From assembly GCA_037576195.1 (NCBI GenBank), contig CM075102.1, forward strand, positions 25,354,745 to 25,418,744: DNA of 64,000 nt, written 5' to 3'. The position numbers and the translations under genes are program-made. This document shows, piece by piece, positions 10,200-21,351 of the stretch. The notes below the pieces were generated by a model, which was given only the letters and a program-made list of their open reading frames with translations, did not search any database and had not been told where the DNA came from. Origin of the DNA: Phytoseiulus persimilis (lineage: Eukaryota; Arthropoda; Arachnida; Mesostigmata; Phytoseiidae). Positions within the stretch are counted from its first letter, which is position 1. Every line of letters starts with the position of its first letter.

Positions 10200-12200
10200 G
10201 TCATCCACAGATGGTTTTGATGAATGTCTCTTTTCCTCAACCAGACTGGGAACGAACTTAGGAAGTTTCTAACGATTCAAACCCCATATCTCAGACCCAT
10301 CAACAAGTTCTGTTGTACTCGCAGAGGCGAAGCTGTTTGCTCCTCTATATTCCAAATTTCCCACTCCGGCACTCCTGTGTCTAACGGTCGCCTAAATTCT
10401 TCAGCCCGCATAAATGCTCGTCATTCGAGCATCGTCGGATATCCCTGGTTGCGGATCACATCGGTGCGTCTTACGCGTTCCCACCCCGGAAACCTCCTTT
10501 TCGCAACAATACTCCTCATTGTCACCAAACTAAGATAGTCCCCAAACAAACCTGCCCCGATTTGGTGTGTGGAACCGGTCGGAGCGTGGCGAGGGATGTC
10601 TCGCGATGAATTCTCAGAGAGCATCCTGCGCTCCACGTCACAAATTATGATCAGCACGATGTTTCGGGATTGATGAGCGACTGACGCTGCCGCCTTGCTC
10701 TGACGCCATCGCCTCGCACATCGGCGGGAGTATTGGCAACACGGCCTGCGATCTTCGTGGTGTCACCTTCCAAATGCGGAGATTGGCGCGATCATTCGAA
10801 GCTCGTCGAGTAGTCGTTGCCACGTTCATTCGTACGAAGCCCCCAGGAAAACAGCAGGTGGAGCAAGTGTTGAAATGGAATGATTGCGCGCCGACCCAAC
10901 ACACTAGGGCGCTTTCCTTTATGGCTCTCTTTGCATCGGCTCAAAATTGAGAAAAGGCTGCTAGTGATGTGTCCGCGCACGTCAGGACTCCATCAAGGGC
11001 GTTCCTGTTCGTCTCCTTCTACCGTTTTTTCTATTTCTCGAATGTTTCGAAGCCACTCCTCAATCCTCCCCCTGAGATCACCTGTCGCCCCGGGCTCGGC
11101 TTCTGTGCGGCTCGATGTCCGTCGAGCGGCCTTGTCGACGACCGCAGTGAAGCGGCCCCTGCGGTTGGATCTCTACAACCCGCGCCGCACAACCGATATC
11201 AAATCCAAGTTGACGGAGAACTTCGATCCGAGTCTATCCATGCTTCGCTCCTCATTTCAACAGCGGTATCGTTACGTCTGTCCGCGGAGAGATTTTCCGA
11301 CTGACTCGGGAGGGTCGACCGAGCTTCTCTGTCGCCCGGTTGTTGAGTACGATTGACTTTTTGCATATGAGATTCGTTGCAGAAACCTTTCGGAAACTGT
11401 GGCCTGGCTGATATGTCAGGGCAGGTGTTGATGTATGGGGGCACGTCGCCGGAAGCGGACTTCAGATGACGGTCGGTGAGGTCGGCAAGGGTGCAGAAGC
11501 GGCTGCAAGAATGGCAAGAGGAGAATGCATAGAGGCGAACAGGAGCAGAGCTGTACTGCGGCGAGATGAGTGAGTATGAGGAGGAGGAGGCTGATGCATT
11601 GTAATAAACATAAACAGACCGGATGCATCGCGGGCTCGAGGCGGAAGTCACCGCTGTTCTGATGTTCCAGAGCGGCGCCGGCTTTTACGCCCGGTTGGAC
11701 GTGGCTCTCGTTTTGTTCTCCTTTTTGCCTGTCCTGCGCCATCTCAACTTCCGTTTGTGCTCCTGGCGCGAGATGCAAGCTCGACGCGCAGTCAGGCGGG
11801 CCTGACTCTCTCGGCCTGCTTGTCCGCTTGCCTGCCAGCCAGCCCGCGCGACGCTCAGTCGGTCACTCACTCAACCAGCAAGCAGTTCAAGAGAGAATCC
11901 CCGACTCTCTTGTTGGACTGGCATCGAATCAACACTGAAAGGCTTACCGGACATCGACAGGGGGCGTCCACAGCCGCAACGGATCACACACCAACCATGT
12001 CCGGTGGGCACAACACATGGCCTCCACGGTTTCGACTGGCTCGCCGCTTAACTCGATGTTGTCAAACTTGTGGTTCGGCTGGGGGCGGAACTTTCATGAT
12101 CCCCCCTGTTTTAGGCCGCCCTTCAGATAGGATCGAAAAACATCTGGGGCCCTGTGGGGCCCGCTGTCCCCCGGAATTCCGGAAATCGGAGCGAACAACG
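10200..12200. other. Unassigned stretch
   Basis: No gene identified. Minus-strand frames near 10.9-10.4 kb (for example RANLRIWKVTPRRSQAVLPI at about 10.8 kb) look protein-like but lack clear ends. 11783-11880 is a degenerate tetranucleotide-period tract of the cagc/gcct type. Confidence 0.4.
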
Positions 12201-12220
12201 GATACATCAACAACGACTCT

Positions 12221-12226
12221 TTTATT
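12221..12226 (-). terminator. AATAAA of Gly/Tyr-rich gene 1
   Basis: tttatt on the plus strand, 40 bp past the stop codon of the gene that ends at 12266. Confidence 0.75.
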
Positions 12227-12265
12227 GGGCGATTCTGTGAAAACGATCAACGATCTCCGCATCTC

Positions 12266-12592
12266 TCACTTCTTGAGAAGTCCATAATAACCGTACGCAG
12301 CTGGGTAGGCTCCGTACTTGAGGCCGTAGCCGTATCCTCCGTAACCGAGACCGTAGGCGGCAGGGTAGCCCGCCCCGTACAGACCGTATGGGCTCGCTAC
12401 GGGTACGCCGTAGGCGGCGTATCCGAGACCGTAGCCCCCGTATGGAACACCCACGTAGGAGGCCGAAGCCATGCAGAAGAGAGCGAGGACGGCAGCGAAA
12501 ATCTGAAACATCGAGCGTCAGCTCAGTCTCGAAACGAGATCAAGAGAAACGGCGGGAGATTGCAAGCGAACTCTTACAGCAGTGCACTTCAT
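12266..12592 (-). CDS. Gly/Tyr-rich small secreted protein 1
   Basis: Two exons, 12592-12578 (ATG AAG TGC ACT GCT) and 12502-12266, flank a 75-bp intron (gtaaga...tttcag), phase 0, inside the signal peptide. The product of 83 aa begins MKCTAIFAAVLALFCMASA. The mature part is about 65 residues of Gly, Tyr, Ala and Pro repeats such as GYGLGYAAYG and YGLGYGGYGYGL, ending AYGYYGLLKK. Low-complexity secreted GY proteins of this size are common in arthropod cuticle and as antimicrobial or shell-matrix-like peptides; the precise role cannot be read from sequence. TATA box 60 bp upstream, AATAAA 40 bp downstream. It is paralogous to the gene at 14150-14495 by signal peptide, intron position and C-terminal KK. 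Confidence 0.9.
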
Positions 12593-12651
12593 GGTGGCTT
12601 CAAGTTGTCGGAGCTGGTCAGCTGGGATGATTCTGATCTGTGGTCAGCAAG

Positions 12652-12659
12652 TATTTATA
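12652..12659 (-). promoter_or_regulatory. TATA box of Gly/Tyr-rich gene 1
   Basis: TATAAATA on the minus strand, 60 bp before the ATG. Confidence 0.75.
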
Positions 12660-12699
12660 CCGACGATCCCAAACACCCTCTTTCTCGCTGTAGTCACCG

Positions 12700-14100
12700 G
12701 AGGGAGATGGTGAACAGCGAGAGTTTCGAACACAATTCAGTCATCGAGTCGTGTTTCCTATAGTGGCACCGAAGGCTGACTTGACTTGGCCCCAGTTGTC
12801 GCTCGGACGGCACTTACAGCAAGCGCCAAACCGATGCTTTTCTCCTACTTCGAGCAAACTTGAAGCTGGAAAAGTTCTGGTCGCGTCCAAGAGTATCATC
12901 TTTGTTCATAGCATCAAACTTGGCACAGTTAGAACTTCCATTTGGCAAAGTTCGTACCTCGGTTTCGATGTGATTACACTCAGAGGTGTGATTGACTCTC
13001 AGAGGAAACTTGCAGCTCACAGCCGAAGGGCTGGACGACTCACAAGAGACGCTTTAGGCTTCATCGACAGAAAACTCAGTGACAGCACTCATGAGACGGG
13101 CAGAATTCCATTCTCTGGGCTCGATCGCGTCCACGGACGGCTCTGTCATGTGAGGCCACTTATGGACATCAAGCAAAGGAAGATATCTCGCAAGTTGCAC
13201 TAATTGCGGCGTCTCTCAATTCGCTGATGAAGTTCTGCCCACCGTCCGGATCCAAGCTTCCAGACATGACGAGCTGATTGAACTTTGAGGCTGCGAGGAA
13301 CAGCGCCTGGGACGTACGAGACTTCTGGGGGATCGAGGAACGACGAGTGAACGATTTCGGCGACAACACTGTTAGAAAAATTGAATCGCAGCGAAGCGAT
13401 GACTCCTTCAAGGTCGGAGACGCCATCCCGATATCACTGTCGGCGAGTCTTCCACAGAAAATGTCATTCGGAAGTAGCATCGAACGCCACCGCTTCAAAT
13501 CGGAATTCCGTAGTTTTCCCCCGGAAACCCCCCCCATCATTAAACGTTGTCTCACGCGGAGCCCGTACAGAACTGCAGTTCGACTCACCAGGTAAAAGGC
13601 TCCAGCTACACTTCTGCTCTGCTCTTCGGACCTTTCTCCGGTTAGCATCCGCGTTTCCACAAACTTTCGCAATAGTTCTCTGCTATGATTAGGGGCTCCG
13701 TGGAAGCTGGGGTTCCGTGGGATGTTCGAAATCGCCAGACTCCCAGTCACCCTATGGAAGCCAGTTCACACGATAACGGACTTTGGAAGAATCCTCATCC
13801 GTCTCTAAAACGCTCCGTTGGAACTGCATGAACGCTGTGCAGCAGGGGTTCCCAAGCCCGTTGTCGATTCGGCCGGGTGGACCTATGGCAACGGCGCATA
13901 TATTTGGTGAGCCATTGGTATGCCACGGGGAAGGGGGGACCGGCAGCCGATCTCCAGTACGGCGATACGGTAGCCCTTAGTCTAGTATATATATGCTCGG
14001 GATGTCGATCTTCTGCTCGCATCCCTCGGATCCTGAACTATTCCCAAGCTGTCGTTCGGGGGAGTAGCGTGAATGATGATCTGACGTAATTCGAAATGCA
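12700..14100. other. Spacer between the two Gly/Tyr-rich genes
   Basis: Contains a 193-codon open frame on the minus strand (13750-13169) without an ATG at its start and without recognisable motifs. Otherwise nothing I can name. Confidence 0.4.
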
Positions 14101-14111
14101 ATTGGCCGATT

Positions 14112-14117
14112 TTTATT
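14112..14117 (-). terminator. AATAAA of Gly/Tyr-rich gene 2
   Basis: tttatt on the plus strand, 33 bp past the stop codon. Confidence 0.75.
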
Positions 14118-14149
14118 GTGAGTGAAGAGACGAATCAGAGATGTTCGGT

Positions 14150-14495
14150 TTACTTCTTCCAGTAGCTACCGTAGTAGCCTCCGTGGCCGTAGGATGGGTA
14201 GCTGTAATGTCCATGGCCATAACCATGACCGTAGCTGAGAGCGTACGAGGGAGATACGTATCCGTGGCCATAACCGATACCGTAGCTGGCGACGGGATAC
14301 GACAGAGCATGTCCGTATCCGCCCCAGCCGAGAGATCCTCCCCAGAACGTTGCGGAGCTCAGGACGATCGAAGCCGCCACAATCACGAGTGCCTGAAATT
14401 GGAAGGAGTAAATCCCGAACATTATAATCGTGAGGTGACAGCCGTCGTGCTGATAACCTGAACTCAAATGACGGGCTCACAATGAGAGTCTTCAT
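14150..14495 (-). CDS. Gly/Tyr/His-rich small secreted protein 2
   Basis: Exons 14495-14481 (ATG AAG ACT CTC ATT) and 14392-14150 are joined across an 88-bp intron (gtgagc...tttcag), phase 0, at the same place in the signal peptide as in its neighbour. The 85-aa product begins MKTLIALVIVAASIVLSSA. The mature part starts TFWGGSLGWGGYGHAL and is rich in Gly, Tyr, His and Ser (GYGHGY, SYGHGYGHGHYSYPSYGHGG), ending GSYWKK. The added His distinguishes it from gene 1 and could allow metal binding or pH-dependent assembly (inference). The role is probably structural in cuticle or a related matrix. TATA box 65 bp upstream, AATAAA 33 bp downstream. Confidence 0.9.
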
Positions 14496-14559
14496 GATCT
14501 TGATGCCTCTTTGGGTTCCCTGCAAAGAATCGCTTCCTGGCTCCTTCGTCTCGCTACGG

Positions 14560-14567
14560 TATTTATA
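14560..14567 (-). promoter_or_regulatory. TATA box of Gly/Tyr-rich gene 2
   Basis: TATAAATA on the minus strand, 65 bp before the ATG, the same octamer as in gene 1. Confidence 0.75.
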
Positions 14568-14753
14568 CGAACACGAATGCATATTTCTCCAGTTCAAAGA
14601 TACGCGTTACCCTTTCTTCTCGATCGTACGTGATTCGATCCTAGTTTTGGAAACCGAAGTCGAGCTGAACTGGAAATCCTAGCGGAGACATCTTGTATCG
14701 CTCCCCATACTAACCAATTCATTTTCCATTCTCCTGCAAAAAACAGAAAACCA

Positions 14754-15340
14754 TCATCCGGCTGAGGTCTCAAAGGATTGATAACTGATATAATTGTCAC
14801 TGAGGGAATCTGCTCCGATGAAAAGGTCTGCGATTTCTTGATAGGATAGAAATATTGGGATGTTCCTACGTTCACCACACGATGAGCCCCGACTGATATC
14901 TTCATAGATAAAATCGATTGTACTCGCCTCTCCTGAATATTGACCAAATCTGCTATTCCGCTCACGTTCCGAAACGACGGAATTCAATCGCTCGTAGCGA
15001 CATGAGATCATGATTCCAGTTGTATACCGGAGAGATCCCCCATCGCCTACGCATGATGCTCGATCGGGAACTCTTGCTTCTCATATTCGTATGATGCTCC
15101 GGATACGACGATGTCGGGTTCTCGTCTGCTCAATGCGTCCAACTCTATCAGTTGGTGACCTGTGATGACACTTCTCAACTCACCGCAAAACTGATTCGAA
15201 AAATAATTCGTTAAGCTCACCAAACCGACTTCCTCTTCTACCGATTGGCATCTGCTCGTAGAAAGTCTCGATCTCATCCAGGCCGATCAGTCTTATGCGC
15301 TCACGGCTTTGCTGTTTCGAGCCATCGTTTCCAGGAGAAT
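14754..15340 (-). pseudogene. Decayed reverse-transcriptase region, BEL/Pao-like
   Basis: Read 5' to 3' on the minus strand, three frames in turn give fragments that line up with the start of a BEL/Pao reverse transcriptase. Near 15300-15190: RIRLIGLDEIETFYEQM then GELNELFFESVLR, like the family's FWELEEI...E..F..T..R. Near 15185-15047: GELRSVITGHQLIELDALSR, REP, YEYEKQEFPIEHHA, like G.SR..A..R...LE..L.R.P...Y...YIPHHAV. Near 14960-14780: RFGQYSGEASTIDFIYEDIS and IPIFLSYQEIADLFIGADS, like RVVFD.S..A......NDIL and ILLRFR...A...DI. Stops and frame changes separate the parts, so it is non-functional. The match is to family consensus from memory, so the clade is tentative; that it is old retroelement coding sequence is the safer claim. 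Confidence 0.5.
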
Positions 15341-16523
15341 ATTTATGCACGAAGGACGTATAGGAAACCCAGGACACCGAACTCCTCGCTGGAAATATCA
15401 CGAGCCCACTCGGATAATTCTGGATATGTATGGTTCTAATCGGTTTGTTCGCTCGCTCGCTCGGAAGATTCCGAGAGCACCAGCCCACCGTTCTCGGCTG
15501 AGAGAACAGATGGAAGATCAGTTGTTGCTCTTACAGGCTTAAGCTGGACAGTTTCGCATTTTGCACAGACTGAACATGGACGAGTGAAATAAGTCACAGG
15601 TAGCTGGTTCCTGTCAAAGCAAATCTTTTGAAGACCGCATTCTCCCCAAAATGAACGGAAGAGTTTATTCCAAAGTCAGAACAATCAGGATGCTCGAATC
15701 CGTTCACGGAATGATAAAGAAGGCGATTCTACATCCTGTCAAGACCAGATCGCGTAGAGGACTACAATCCGTGATTCCATCATCCAAAAAAATATGGGAC
15801 CTCTGGGTCGGGATCATTACCGTTGTCGATGAATTTCCCGGTGGTGTCCGTTCATATTCTCGAACCTCATGGCCAAAAGTCAGCTTTCGGCATCGCGACC
15901 GCGCAATGACCACTGCACCCTCTCCCTCCTTGTTATGGCTCTGGATGGGCCTGAACATTTGAAATGTCACCGAATACCGACGAGATCCGCGGACCCGCAA
16001 CAACCTCGCAGTTGGTTCTGTTCCACTACGGGCCCACTTCTGGTCCCCTGTGGTCTTCGTTGCAGTCTCCCGGATCGCAAAACCGTTAGTCGGATCCCTG
16101 GATTTTTGGATCCAGATCCTTTGGAATGTCCAGTTGAATTTCCAGCCGGAAAGCTCCTGACCGACCCACTGCTCTGAGACAGGGCAGCGATTAGAATCAG
16201 ATTCTTATATCCGTATTTATTCCCTCATATATGGCACGCTCAGTGAGTTCCGAGGGTACCGAGAGGTTGGGAGAGCCAGTCGAATGCATTTTCATTCCAC
16301 AGAAGTATAAATCCCTGGTTAAGGAAACTCGGAAAGGTATGAGATTATAGAGGAGTCAAGGGCTCTATGGTCCCATCCAGAGTAATACTGGTTGGAGTGA
16401 GTTCTGGGAATCACATCCTGCGCCGCTTCCTGCCGTGAAGTCCTGGGAAATTTCCGCCGTGGACGGCGTTAACTGGTTGCTGGATCCAGAGCAGCCTGGC
16501 CTATTGATGCTTCCGAATCGCTC

Positions 16524-16694
16524 TTACGGAGCTTCCTCCATTTCTAATGGTCTCGTGAATCGTTCCGAGAATAGCAATTCTAGAACCAAATTCATAGGCA
16601 CTTCGCCATCAACTGAACTCGACAAATTGAAGGGTTCAACAATGACCTTCGTTCGTCTTCCATTTGCCAGCACTAGGTTACCGGAGTTCCCGAA
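16524..16694 (-). pseudogene. Possible retroelement protease-region fragment
   Basis: A 56-codon open stretch on the minus strand reads NLVLANGRRTKVIVEPFNLS then VPMNLVLELLFSERFTRPLE before a stop. It lies between the gag-like and RT-like fragments, in the order expected for gag-protease-RT. No D-S/T-G triad is visible, so the assignment rests on position and general resemblance. Confidence 0.3.
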
Positions 16695-17171
16695 CCATTA
16701 GTTATTTCAGTTTTATCGGCGACGAGACGTGATCAATCTTTTCTGGTGATTTTTGGGGTCAATTCCAGTCGCTGACATCGAAGCGTCACAGCTCAGCGGT
16801 GCAATCTTTGGATTCGTGGATTTTATTCACGACAGTTTGGCGAGCTGGTGGGTGTGGCAACAGAAAATCTTGGCTGTCTCACAACACTTCCGATTGTTGC
16901 TTCTGCCGAAATTCCTCAGCCGCTCTCGACCGATTCCGGAGTGGAATCGAGCCAAGATGGAGTGTCATCTCCGAATGGTTTCCGGTCGCTTCATTCTCTT
17001 AACTGTGTGATTTCGAATCCCCTCGGGCGCCGCTCCACTCTTGCGTAGTTCGCTCTCATCCCCCCTGCCGGATGGCCCGGTCACTCCTCGAATTCCGCGC
17101 GTATGCTGCAGGGGACAATCGCGCGCACAGAGTATGTGCATACGTGAGCTAATGGTGCCCCGAATAGAATA

Positions 17172-17499
17172 TCAATCAGCTACCCGATTAAAGTGGAACA
17201 CTTTCATGGAATCGACTCGATCATAGAACAATAGCTCAAGTGGAGAAAAACGATATCTCTCGCGGACTCGCACCTTCGGCAGGCCTTCACTCTCACTCCG
17301 TGAATGCATCGGGCACAGTCGAGTTCCAGATCCTTGTTGCATCAGGAGAATCGTTGAGAAACAGAGAGCGATCGAGTACTTTCCGAATGGTCGCCAGACT
17401 TTTTCGAGCATTGAAGAGCCACGGATATTCCTGTTCTACAGTAAAAGCGGGTAATGTAAATGTCGCTCGTACTCGGGCTCCCAACAGGTTCACGAGCAC
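17172..17499 (-). pseudogene. Decayed gag-core fragment, BEL/Pao-like
   Basis: Two frames in succession on the minus strand. The first reads FTLPAFTVEQEYPWLFNARK, then LDRSLFLNDSPDATRIWNST and PDAFTE; the second, after a frame change near 17285, reads GLPKVRVRERYRFSPLELLF then DRVDSMKVFHFNR. The order LP-F...W..F, YL...L..A..., F...L..ERY... is that of the capsid region of BEL/Pao-type gag proteins. An in-frame stop lies just upstream. Confidence 0.4.
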
Positions 17500-19074
17500 C
17501 GATCAACACGGAGAGAATACCAATCGGTTGTCAATTTCGGCCTCGTCATCGAGGGCGAATCTCCATCACCACCTGTCCAGGTAGCTCATCGGCTAAGAGC
17601 CGATGGCACCATTAGACCCGCAGTACGTGCCTCGTTATATGCATCCGTGTCTCTCTAGACTACGGCCTACAGTGCGCCCCTATCCCTATCTTCTGTGGCT
17701 CACCGTCAGCTTTTTGGGGAGCCGCCGGCGCTGAACGTCCGAGGAGAACGACGAAATAAAATTTCAGATACTCAAATCTATCTCGTTGAGCTCGGTATGA
17801 ATTATGTCCGACCTGAGTACAGTCATCGTGCAAAAGGTAGCTTTATTCCGCTGTGGCGTCACCCATCCCCTGAACTTCTTCTCCACTGCACCGGAAATAC
17901 TAAATTTAGACGGAGTCACACTCAAAGCGAGTTTTTGAATCCTTTTGACTCCTCGGTCGCTTGGCGGCTCCCTCTCTCTCCCTCGTATTCCTGAGCTCTC
18001 CTCTCTCCGGTAGCTGGCGAGTTTCGCCGTGATGTGTCGCTTCCCCCACTCCGTTTGTCCCGACGCACACAAAAACCACAATCTTATCTCGAGCGCTATT
18101 AGAGCTCATTTGAAGTTATTCATAAAATTCACGATAACTTTTTAGGCTAAAAAATGATGAGCCGCTTGCACATACTTCCGACTAGCGAGCAAGTCGGTCC
18201 GTCAGTCAATCAACACGGAAACTCTACTCGCGCTACCTCGGTGATTCAACAGGAAGGCACCATTAAGGTGAGCGCGACGCTTCCGAAATTTCAAATTTCG
18301 CGGTGGATCGGCCAAGGTCCGCAAATTTGCAGACGGTTGTCCTGATGCCCAACCGGGGAGCTCCGGAGGAGTGGGCGACAGGAGTTCTCTGGGCCATGCG
18401 ATCGAATCCAACATGCACCTGTCTTCGCTTCAACTTCAGTTTCCTCGTTGTGCGCCGGACAGCGCCCGATCGCGTCGATGCGGCGTTGTTTGCTCGGTCT
18501 GCGACGAGGTGAGCTGGTTAGCCGGTCGCTACCCCTTGCCTCGTCCGAGAGGGAAACACCCTGTGAGCGAGTGGGGCGAATGGGTGAACGATAGACAGAT
18601 AGGGTGAGCGCGAAAGAGTGAGTGTGTGTGTCCTACTATCAGTAGCCACCCTGACCCTTATCGCAATGATGAATTACCAGGTCCTGCTTGAACACGCGCA
18701 CACTTCCGACTCGTACCTTCGGTCCGTGTTGGTCGGTGGGCCTGAGATCGGTTGGATCGGGTCGCATCGCATGTTTCTGGTGCGCGCGTGTGATGTGGGT
18801 AGTGAGTGGAGGCGACTCAAAAACGATTTTCCGCAGTTAGCTCCAAGCGTCCGTTGCCTTTAAACTGTGTGGTTTTCAGCTCGCCCTCGGGAATCGCGTA
18901 CATGGCGGACCACAGACGATGTCTTCCCCGAAGATGCGAGATACTCCACGTTGGAATGTTGCCATTGTATATTAGGGACCAGGGTGCTCCGAACCGCTCA
19001 CGGAACTCCTTCTCGGGTCAAGGTCGCGGTTCCTTCATCCGTTCCCGCTTCTCCAACAGCTTCCACATTGATTA

Positions 19075-19745
19075 TCATATCGAGTACGTTGACAAATATT
19101 TCCTGGCCTGAAAGAACCCTGCCGTGTTCTTGGCTGGTAGTCGACTGCCTCCGTAGTTATCGTGTAGGTGCTCGATGGCTCCTCTAGTCTTCTCGAGACT
19201 TCCATGCCCACTAGAGGCATCACTCCCGGCACGCTCCCTAGCTAGTTTTCGTCTCGTTTCACCTTGATTGTTTCGAGTGCATACGACTTGAAGCTCACGG
19301 AGCTGTTCCAATACTCAATAGTTGATCATTCTTCCAGCTCTGTCCATTGGTACTTTCCTTGAAGTTCCTTGGAGTGAGGTTAGGTCATTCGTCATTTCCA
19401 CTAGTGTTAGAGTGCCTCACGGCACTCTGTCTTCCATTTCGCGTATTCTTACTGAATTCGTGGTTTTGGAGTTTCTCTGCTTGACCTTGCCATATCTATG
19501 AATTCATCCGCTGAACCCTAGTTTGGTCGCCCGAGATTCAACGAAATCGCTTCTTGATGAAGATTTTCCAGTTGTCTACGCGGACGTACTGTCGAGATTA
19601 TCCATTGGATCTTGGTCACCTCCAATCTGTTGAATACTCATGAGCTCCTTGCATACATCTGTCTCAGAGCTGTTTCGTTTCAGTTGGCAAGGTTCTCGCC
19701 GATTCTCCAGTTTCTCCGTGAGGATTTCTGTTGCAGAGTGGGATC
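19075..19745 (-). pseudogene. Protein-like relic with in-frame stops, possible gag N-terminus
   Basis: On the minus strand, 19745-19577 reads SHSATEILTEKLENRREPCQ, LKRNSSETDVCKELMSIQQI before a stop. From about 19452 to 19075 a single frame interrupted by two stops reads IREMEDRVP, then LTLVEMTNDLTSLQG, VLEQLRELQVVCTRNNQGET and GAIEHLHDNYGGSRLPAKN. The long charged, coiled-coil-like text with isolated stops is typical of a decaying gene. It sits upstream of the gag-core fragment on the same strand, but 1.6 kb away, so it may be a separate insertion. Confidence 0.35.
19409..19428. repeat. Perfect 8-bp hairpin, 4-nt loop
   Basis: AGAGTGCC TCAC GGCACTCT. It lies inside the relic coding stretch, so it may have no function. 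Confidence 0.6.
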
Positions 19746-21269
19746 CTCCGCAACTTGAACTCGTTAAAAACTGGTATCCTTCGGTTGCGCAGCCTGAGTA
19801 TCCTGTCCGCGTTCCACGTTCTGCGAATTCGCCCCTGGCGTTCTCCTTGAGTTGAATCGGAGACTCGTTTCATTTGCGAGTCCCGATGCGGCTTTCAGCA
19901 ATTTTCACGTTGCGCGACCAGAACTGAATCCTCATGTTGTGAGTCCAATATACACGCCTTCCTCCTCACTCAGAGCCCTGTGTTCCAACTACGGTTTTCC
20001 ACGGAGCAGCGGCCTCAACTCCTGCGCTACACCGAGCATAGTACGGTTCGGATCCAGAATTTGTGTGGCGAGCAGCTGCAACGCCGCCGCCGCCACCCCG
20101 CCGCCCAAGCCGATCGATCAGGAGCTAACAGTCAACTGTCGGTACTCCAAGGTAGCTGTACCGTTGCCGCCGGAACTTCCGCAGAATCAGCCACCGCTGC
20201 TCGCTTGCTCGCTGTTAATAAGGTTAAGTCATCGTGGTCGAGACGAGGAGCACGTCATCATTTTGCATGACTGGCAGAGTTTAATTGCGGAACAAAAGCG
20301 GCCGTTGTTTAGCTGCGGCCTGAGAGCCTCCTCCATTATGTCTCATACAAACGCGAGGTGACTTTTATGAGCCAGGGTAGCTGGCTCTGGTGCGATGCCA
20401 CTGGTACCTGGTTAACCACAGCCGCGTGGACGCCAGCGGCGGCGGCTTCTCGCGGTTCGAATTAGATGGTTAAGATGGCCATGTTAATCAGTTGTTAATG
20501 GTTTAATGGATCAAAGACAAGAGTAAAAGAACGGCCAGAGAAGGAACAGGAGAACGAGCGGAGGATCAGGAGCACGAGAATCGGGGCCGGGGATTCGGGA
20601 AACAAGCGTTTAATGACACCGGGTCTGCACGGCGGTCTGACCGCTGTGGGACGTTTCGGAACCGCGAACTCCGAGAGAGTGAGACGGGGACCGGGCTCAG
20701 AGGGACTCAAGACAGCAGCGGGATGAGTTGAACGTTTTTCTCGTGGACAGGGAACGGGATATGTGTTCTCGAATCAATCCCAGCTAGCGGGGCGATCCGT
20801 CGAAAAGAGCGAATTTTACGGATGCAGAGTTGGTGGGCGAACACGAGGAACCAGTGTCCGATTTTCAAGCTGCTCCGCCGCACGCTGTCCCGTTCCGCTT
20901 CCGTCGTTTCGCGGTCAATGAATCAGCATTCACATTTCCGTTCCACAGTCTCTGAGTGTAAGCCACAGCAGGAGTCAAGGAGTTAATGTGAGTGTGTACG
21001 CGCGGTGTGTTTTTTTCGCTCTGGTCGGCTCTAATTATCTATCATGTCCCCTTGTTCATCTTCAAGTTATTTTTATTCCGCTCAAGCGACGCCTGCCACG
21101 GCTGCGGAGCGCTTTATAAAATCCACATAATGAGAAGAGGCTCTTGGCCGCGCAAGTCTGGCCTGCCGTCCGTTCGTCCGTCGTCTGCCTGCGTAAGCGC
21201 GTATCGCTCGCTCGCTCTCTCTCAGGAAGGGGAAACCAGGCGCGTCCAGTACTTCACTGTTTGTTAATA

Positions 21270-21351
21270 GAGCTCCACAAAAGCGGGATAGGAGAGAGGA
21301 GCTGCCGCGGAGAGGATTCTATTCTTCGGCAGAGCTGCTTTTGTGGAGCTC
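21270..21351. repeat. Foldback: perfect 15-bp inverted repeat with nested stem
   Basis: Arms GAGCTCCACAAAAGC (21270-21284) and GCTTTTGTGGAGCTC (21337-21351) are exact reverse complements. Inside them CTGCCG (21302-21307) pairs with CGGCAG (21327-21332). The spacing is asymmetric (17 and 4 nt between stems). Possible readings are a small foldback element end, a structured RNA, or a regulatory cruciform. Confidence 0.7.

Larger units (their letters stand above)
14754..19745 (-). mobile_element. Relic LTR retroelement (BEL/Pao-like), internal region only
   Basis: Envelope for the four fragments listed within it, all on the minus strand in the order gag-like, protease-like, RT-like. No RNase H or integrase follows; the RT-like part stops just short of the TATA box of Gly/Tyr-rich gene 2. 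I did not find long terminal repeats. The plus-strand ORFs at 15651-17048 are antisense to these fragments. Confidence 0.4.

Noticed and set aside
13169-13750. 193-codon minus-strand ORF
   Set aside because: Begins without ATG, no recognisable motif, no promoter; kept only as a description of the spacer.
14166-14597. 143-codon minus-strand ORF covering Gly/Tyr-rich gene 2
   Set aside because: Reads through the intron in another frame; the spliced model has a signal peptide, TATA box and AATAAA.
15651-17048. Chain of plus-strand ORFs with protein-like text (for example SWEISAVDGVNWLLDPEQPG)
   Set aside because: They lie opposite minus-strand fragments that fit retroelement gag and RT blocks; also no consistent splicing could be found although a TATA-like sequence occurs at 16306.
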